Below, in pieces: positions 58,738-64,000 of a DNA stretch of 64,000 bases. The notes beneath the pieces were generated by a model, which was not told the origin of the DNA, did not search any database, and worked only from the letters and a program-made list of their open reading frames with translations. The DNA lies in NCBI GenBank assembly GCA_020091685.1, contig CM034610.1:28879673-28943672 (forward strand). Reading direction: 5' to 3'. The stretch comes from Lutjanus erythropterus. Lineage: Eukaryota; Chordata; Actinopteri; Lutjaniformes; Lutjanidae. Each line of letters opens with the position of its first letter. The first letter of the stretch is position 1. The position numbers and the translations under genes were made by a program.

Positions 58738-58875
58738 AACAGCAGTAACTCTCCGGGGCCGGTGAAGGGCCCCACCGTCGCCGCCCGGCTCAAACACCTC
58801 CAACAGGGCAGCCTAGAGAGGCCCAAAACCCGCAAGCAGAAAGAGGACTTCCCCAAAGTCCAGGGCCAGCAGCAG
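58738..58875 (+). CDS. srcin1: srcin1 exon Q (138 nt)
   Basis: Acceptor tcccacag, donor CAG|gtattc; phase 0 on both sides. It encodes NSSNSPGPVKGPTVAARLKH, LQQGSLERPKTRKQKEDFPK and VQGQQQ. The basic ARLKxxQ...K-x-R-KQ...QQQ pattern lines up with the mammalian segment just before the short C-terminal exon. If the donor is not used, the frame continues VFHF and stops at 58888-58890, giving a possible alternative C terminus. The expected last exon was not found downstream in the window. Confidence 0.9.
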
Positions 58876-59889
58876 GTATTCCACTTCTAAACCCTCCAAC
58901 TCTGACGCTTCGTCTGCCTCTCTGCTGTCACTTCAAAGGAAGTTTCCCCCCTCCGACTTCTGCGTGATGAGAAAAACTGTATAGGCCCTACCAGCAGACA
59001 ATATGAGATTACACAAACACCAGAGGGGGAACTATCTACAGAAACCCTGATTTTTACCAGTTCTTGATGTGTGTTTTGAGTTACTGGATCTAACCTAGCT
59101 TGCTTAGAGATCAAGTTTTTGTCGTACGAGTATGTCGATGTTTTGATTTCCTGGGGAAGGTCTTGGTGGTGCTCGTGACTGATTACACTAGCTTTATTAC
59201 AATACATCTTATTCAGATACATCCTTTGCCTCCATTGGGCGACATAATCTTCAGTAAAGCCACGGAATGATTTCATATCTCAAGGTCGAAGCGATGATGT
59301 TTCCACCATGATCCAACCATGCATTCTCTCACCGAATCCTCATCTCTCACTCTATTCATCCAATAATTACCACATGCTGCTCTTTTTGTATCACCCATCC
59401 TTTAAATCTCAAGGTAGTGCTGCAGCAGTCGCACAGTATCTCAGTACACTGGTGTGGCTGGTAATGAACAGCCTGAAAGGTCCACGTTCCAGCCAAAAGG
59501 CCAATCCATTAAGCTAGTTTACTCAGAATTGCCTTTCAACAGCTCTAATGCTACGACTTATTATGCAAGATGACGCGAGAGAGGCACGAGGTCTAAGGTT
59601 ACCAGAAAAAGCTGTTTTTGTAAGACATTCTTTTCAGTTTAAAGTGTGCAATAAATATATTTCTTAAAGAAGAAAAGGGGAGCTTTGTGACAGAAAACTG
59701 AGCAGCAGAGGAAAAATAAAATATATAAGGAACTGAAAAAAGCTGCAAGGATTTAAATCATATCAGCAACTTTACACCTAATTCTGAAATTTAATGCTAC
59801 TGAATTTATGTTGTTGAAATAACCCTCTTGGAAATTTCACAAAGGTCATTTCAAGTTGTGCAATTAATAAATTTGATTTTATTGGGCTT

Positions 59890-59950
59890 TAAAGGGCGAC
59901 TCCAGCTGCGTTCTCTTCCAGGTCTTTCAGATGGAAACTCCCACTCAAAC
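59890..59950 (+). repeat. Short repeat echoing 29830
   Basis: aagggcgactccagctgcgt, then tctcttccaggtcttt, resembles 29822-29862 (agggtaactccatttgcgtt, then cttttctgggttttt). Confidence 0.4.
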
Positions 59951-61041
59951 ATTACAGGTTACAGCACTGATGACCTTCCTTCCCTCAGCGCAGGGGGTTT
60001 ATATGTAGCAGCGTCATCATGCAGAATCCTTCATCAGGTCACGTGGGAAAGCATTTTTAGAAGGGCTGGGGAATCGAATTTTCACCCTGAAACGCCAACC
60101 AGTTTGATTTGATTAAATTTGATACATAAGAAACACTTCTGAGAAGCTACAGAATGATGAAACCTAACAAAGGACCGAGCCTGTCAGTATTTAAGGGTTC
60201 AAGATTTAAAGGACCAAGTAGCCATTGCATTTGTAAAAATGAGTTCAGCAGTCCGAATAGCAAGTTGGAGCCACAGACAGTATAACTGTTTGATATATGA
60301 TCTATGATTGAAGCGTCGAGTTGTTTCCTCTGCTGCTGTGAAGCTGCAGGAGCGTCACAGGACTCATGCAACATTGTAAAATGACAATAAGAAGTAATGA
60401 TGAGCCCTTCACTGTCAGTTGATCAGCTGTTTATGACTGTCAAGTTGTCTGTTGATGTAAAGTTCAACCTGTTCAACCTGAAAATACACATGATGGAGTT
60501 TGACTCCATTGACGATCTCACTGCTCGCCTCCATTAACATTTTGCTCAATTTAACATTTATGAGCATCAGCGCCTTCTACAACATTATTAGTGATTTTTT
60601 ACGACTCATAAACTAACTCGTTTAACAAACATTGGACATTAATTTTTCTCTCATTAAAGTGAAAGACAAACAGTCATTCTAGTCCTGAATGAAAATTTCA
60701 AAGGGGAACACCGCTGCTGTAGTTTCCTTGATCTCTGATGACACATTGTGGACATTTCATGATTTTATGATTAATTAAATATATTACAGATTTCTACTTC
60801 AGTAAAAACTATATTCACTTTTCACAAGTAAAAAAATCTATTAATTGATTTTATTTACGAAATTCAAACACAAAATGTTCAAAAACAAAATGAAAAATTT
60901 GACTTAACTACTCAGCTACCAGGCGATCGGACATCTGTCCTGTCAGGTTACATTCTGTCAGTCACATGACTCAAGAGAAACAATTCACAAAAAATTTTTT
61001 AATTGCAAAACTTGAAATGACTTTTGATGAATTACAAAGAG

Positions 61042-61380
61042 CATACCTGCCAACATCTAGGTTTTAAAATATTTAGGAGGACACTTTGACAAAAGCTAAC
61101 AGCGACTTTAATTTATCTGAGCCAATGAGAGCAGAGAGCAGCTGAGTACACGCCCTTTGAATTGGGTCGTGTGTTCATATGTTATAATGACAGATGGATT
61201 GTAATTGCAGTGTTTGGATTGTGTTTCATAGATGATGTGGTAACTCGGGTGATGTCATACATATATACAAAACATATAAATCTGTGCATGAAGATTATTT
61301 GTAGTAAAGTTTGAGGGCCGTGCAAATGATGGGAATTTCCTGGATGGAACATTAAAACAGGAGGAGTGTTGGCAGGTCTG
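61042..61380. mobile_element. hAT-type MITE, 339 bp, with intact TSD and TIRs
   Basis: The ends catacctgccaaca and, reverse-complemented, cagacctgccaaca differ at one of 14 positions. Both sides carry the same 8 bases, acaaagag (61034-61041 and 61381-61388), a perfect target-site duplication of hAT length. The interior has no transposase frame, so it was moved in trans. Fish genomes carry many elements with acctgccaac ends; the name of this one is not known to me. Confidence 0.85.
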
Positions 61381-64000
61381 ACAAAGAGTAAAATTCAAAT
61401 AACATAAATCCATAAAGATGGATGTCAGAGTCAAATTATTCAAAGTATTCAGTGGATGAATTTCATAATTAGGTATTTAGTTTCATGTAAAATTTGAATT
61501 ATCCTGGAATTTCTTTGCTTCCAATCCTTCATTCTCACATACAGACTCAAACACAGGAGGCGTGACAGACCACCTCGATTCTGAAACTGTAAAGTCGCCC
61601 AGCAGCGACATGTGGAAGCTGAAAAAGGTTCAACTTCATGCAAACGTCCTCTTGGAGACAAACGGTTGCTCTCATTTCTACGCCTCTGCGTTGGAGGCAT
61701 TATTCCACATGGAACAGGTGTTTTCTACTTCAGCTTCAAGTACTTCAAACAAAACTGTCAGCAGCGTCTCCATTAAATCTAACTTTAACAAACTACTGTG
61801 ACAGTAAATAAGAAAATGTTGCATGAAAAGACGTGGCTCAGGTAAAGCAGTACTTCCTCCTGCACCAGTATAGCGACAGCAGAGTCCAGTCGGGGCTGAA
61901 TATGTAAATGAACAAGCTTCAGGCTCATGAGAGGCCGGAATGAGAGATGTCTGAGTCTGTATGTGTGAACGGGAGGTTAAAGTCGGTACTTGGCCGTTGA
62001 ACTCTGAAGCCTTTTAGATGTGAAGCTCCACTCGTCTTATCTGCTCCTGCAGACGCTCCGAGCTGCCCCCGACCTGCTGAGTGGAGCAGCCTTGACCCAT
62101 CCTCCTCTGCCACGGAGCTTTCAGAAAATACCCACACAGAGAAAATGTTAACACATCCAGCCAGGCAGCAACTTAACTGCTCCTCAATCCACGAGTTCAC
62201 CGAGACTCATCGTCTCTGTTACTGCATCTGCAGCAGTTTCAGGAATTCACTCTGATTAATTCATTACTTTACCCATTAAACATGCAGGACCTCATTTATA
62301 CATTTATTTACAGTTTATCTTTGCCAAACACCCTCTAAAAGCAGCTCATCCACAGGAGTCCAGACGTATTTAGAGACTTTTATGTATCAGGTTATGACTC
62401 CCCAGAAAGGACAGTGTCTTTGACAATAGCTTCCATTAGCCGTAACAGCAATTAGCACATTGCTAACATGGCTGACCTCCACTTGACACGGCTGTGCCAT
62501 CTGGGCGAGCGTGGCGCTTCGCTCTGCACAGAGACCTCGAGGATTAGTATTCAGGGCCGGTTGTATCTTGCGCCGGTCTGAATATCAACTCATTTCCCTT
62601 TTATTGCTTTTTAAAAATTCAGCACCCAAAGAGCCTGAAAGCAAACGGTCAAATAATGTTTTCTTTGTGCATAAATTCCACTTTCAGATCAGGAGTGAGC
62701 TCATGGCTTGAGATTATATCATCAAACATGGTGTTAATGTTGAAAACAAAGACATCATTTCCTCCTCAATATGAAAATTATCTGTAGAAAATGGAGACAG
62801 ATGATGTGTGTAATTATTTGTTTCAGCATCAGTAGATAAAGACGCCTCTCTGTCATACAGTGTCGTGGCTCGTGGGTGAAATGAAGCCCCGTTTATAACA
62901 GTTAAGTAAAGAATCACAACACAGTGAAACAGTCGCACACATCGGGGGCAACAAAAGTTTAACTGCTGCCGTCTCAGTCACTTTACTGTTAGTTTATTTT
63001 TTAATCTTTTCTGTTGTGGGTGAAGGAGGCAGGAAACATGATGCTTGTTTGAGGATCAACAGAAGTGGTGTGCTGTGTGCGCTCGCCTCCGGCAAATCAA
63101 CGGATTTGGATTTTAAAATGTTTGTTAAGCAGAGGCTGTTCGGCCTTGTTCAGACTGCCAGCAAAAATCTAGTGTTTTTTATTTTTCCATGTTCAGATTT
63201 GATCACATGGAAGCTCATTTCCACCAGTGTGATGAAGAAAGAGGAAGGTCCTACAATAAACTTGGGTACGACATCAACTTTGATGTATGTAAACTGGACA
63301 ATGATCACACCCGCTGAGTCATGGGAATCATGGGACTATTTTGATAAACTTCAAAATAGTCAAGTTTCTCACTAAATTGTTTCGAGAATGAATCATAAGT
63401 CTAAACGTGAAATAAAAACTCCCTACAGAGGCCAAAAACCAGTTGCATTTGGGTTTTTAAAGGAGAACATTGATACTATTTGGTGGCAAGGAGCTTCACA
63501 TGGTCGTGAAACCAAAACAAGCTAAAAGTCCCTAAAGTTCACCTCTACGTGTGAGCTCAGTACAAAACTGATAGAAGCGATGCCCAAAACTACAAAAACA
63601 GGACCCAAGTTTTATCCTGTATTTTTTATCCTGAGGTTTTTAAGCAGTTTTTTCTCTCACGGACAGATTGAAGCTGCATCCATCATGTACAGATTCACTC
63701 TTCAGACTTACGTTCCCCAAATGTTCCTCTACACGCCCGGTCTAGTAAACTGTTTCAGTCATCGATATTCCTGAACGTAACTTGTTTGTCCTCCTCACAA
63801 CCCTTTCTCATTATTTTGAGACACTAAGTCATCATTTTGAGAAAGTTTCTTATTATAATGAATTACAAGTTAGTTATCACATCAGCAGAAAAATGAGCTT
63901 CCATGATGTCCAGATTGACAGTAGAAAGTCTGAACAGCAAAAAAAGACACATGAAATGCAATTCTTGCAAATCAGATCCAAGCCACATTTGGAAGCGATT

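Larger units (their letters stand above)
40..58875 (+). other. srcin1: srcin1 (p140Cap) gene, partial: 17 coding exons
   Basis: Seventeen exons with AG/GT borders join in one frame of about 1105 residues without a stop. Known for the family: p140Cap is a cytoplasmic adaptor of neurons and epithelia, enriched at synapses and dendritic spines. It restrains Src by recruiting Csk and binds actin- and microtubule-linked partners. Seen here, in order: a conserved N-terminal block (residues 1-180), a low-complexity Pro/His/Ser/Gly region with Tyr motifs (180-490), coiled-coil segments (about 495-750), an acidic/Ser-rich linker, a Thr-rich insert and a Pro-rich SH3 ligand (about 970-1000). The call comes from my recollection of the mammalian protein, which aligns block by block, including QQPNYWSFK, AAERDWEEKR, RYRTEKPSKSPPPPPPRR and IIAELE. 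The paralogue KIAA1217 shares several of these blocks, so the orthologue call is not certain; a versus b cannot be decided. Start codon and stop codon are not in the window. Confidence 0.85.
58876..64000 (+). other. srcin1: Downstream intron of srcin1 (5.1 kb, to window end)
   Basis: I take this as intron leading to the last exon(s) beyond the window. It contains a sequence echoing 29830 (59890-59950) and an intact hAT-type MITE (61042-61380). I searched for a Ser-rich C-terminal exon of the family and found none. No polyadenylation region can be argued with confidence. Confidence 0.6.

Noticed and set aside
62620..62790. Acceptor-like aattcag followed by an open phase-0 frame, considered as the last srcin1 exon
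   Set aside because: The peptide shows none of the expected Ser-rich C-terminal residues and the composition is intronic.
63197..63266. Exon-like segment between catgttcag and gtacga
   Set aside because: In phase 0, which exon Q requires, it has a stop at the second codon; the other frame shows no family similarity.
1..64000. Bacterial or phage-type systems (operons, CRISPR, toxin-antitoxin)
   Set aside because: Gene structure is intron-containing and vertebrate throughout; no repeat-spacer pattern, operon or phage gene was seen.

Overview
The window looks like intronic and exonic DNA of one large vertebrate gene, from a teleost fish. The fish call rests on AT-rich introns crowded with (CA)n/(GT)n microsatellites and on repeat types I recognise from fish genomes: Tc1-like relics, hAT-type MITEs and non-LTR reverse-transcriptase fragments. 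No bacterial, plasmid or viral gene organisation is present, and most open frames in the window are chance frames.

The gene lies on the + strand. I can join 17 exons, from 40 to 58875, into one uninterrupted frame of about 1105 residues. Every junction is AG/GT and every intron phase fits. The product reads as p140Cap, the SRC kinase signalling inhibitor 1 (SRCIN1; teleosts usually carry srcin1a and srcin1b, and I cannot tell which this is). The paralogue KIAA1217 (sickle tail) is the main alternative. The 5' end (start codon, first exons) lies left of base 40. The 3' end (last coding exon, stop, 3' UTR) lies beyond 58875 and probably outside the window.

Layout: a 27-nt exon at 40-66; a 19.4-kb intron; the conserved N-terminal block in three exons (19505-26865); a 950-nt exon rich in Pro, His, Ser and Gly (33289-34238); three very small exons (36407-36496, 38550-38590 and a 24-nt microexon at 38841-38864); a coiled-coil block (41619-48190); then the acidic, Thr-rich and Pro-rich C-terminal part (49016-58875). 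The protein is a scaffold, so function lies in short motifs: two Tyr motifs, coiled coils and a poly-Pro SH3 ligand.

The introns hold transposon debris: LINE reverse-transcriptase fragments, all antisense to the gene; Tc1-like relics; an intact 339-bp hAT-type MITE with a perfect 8-bp target-site duplication; long microsatellites; and one GC-rich antisense open frame (43698-44035) that may be a decayed inserted gene. The most useful observations are the candidate neural microexon, a tandem 9-nt alternative donor, CA/GT runs hugging several donors, an 18-C tract inside one acceptor, the antisense open frame and the TSD-flanked MITE. I found no RNA gene, CRISPR array or promoter that I can support.
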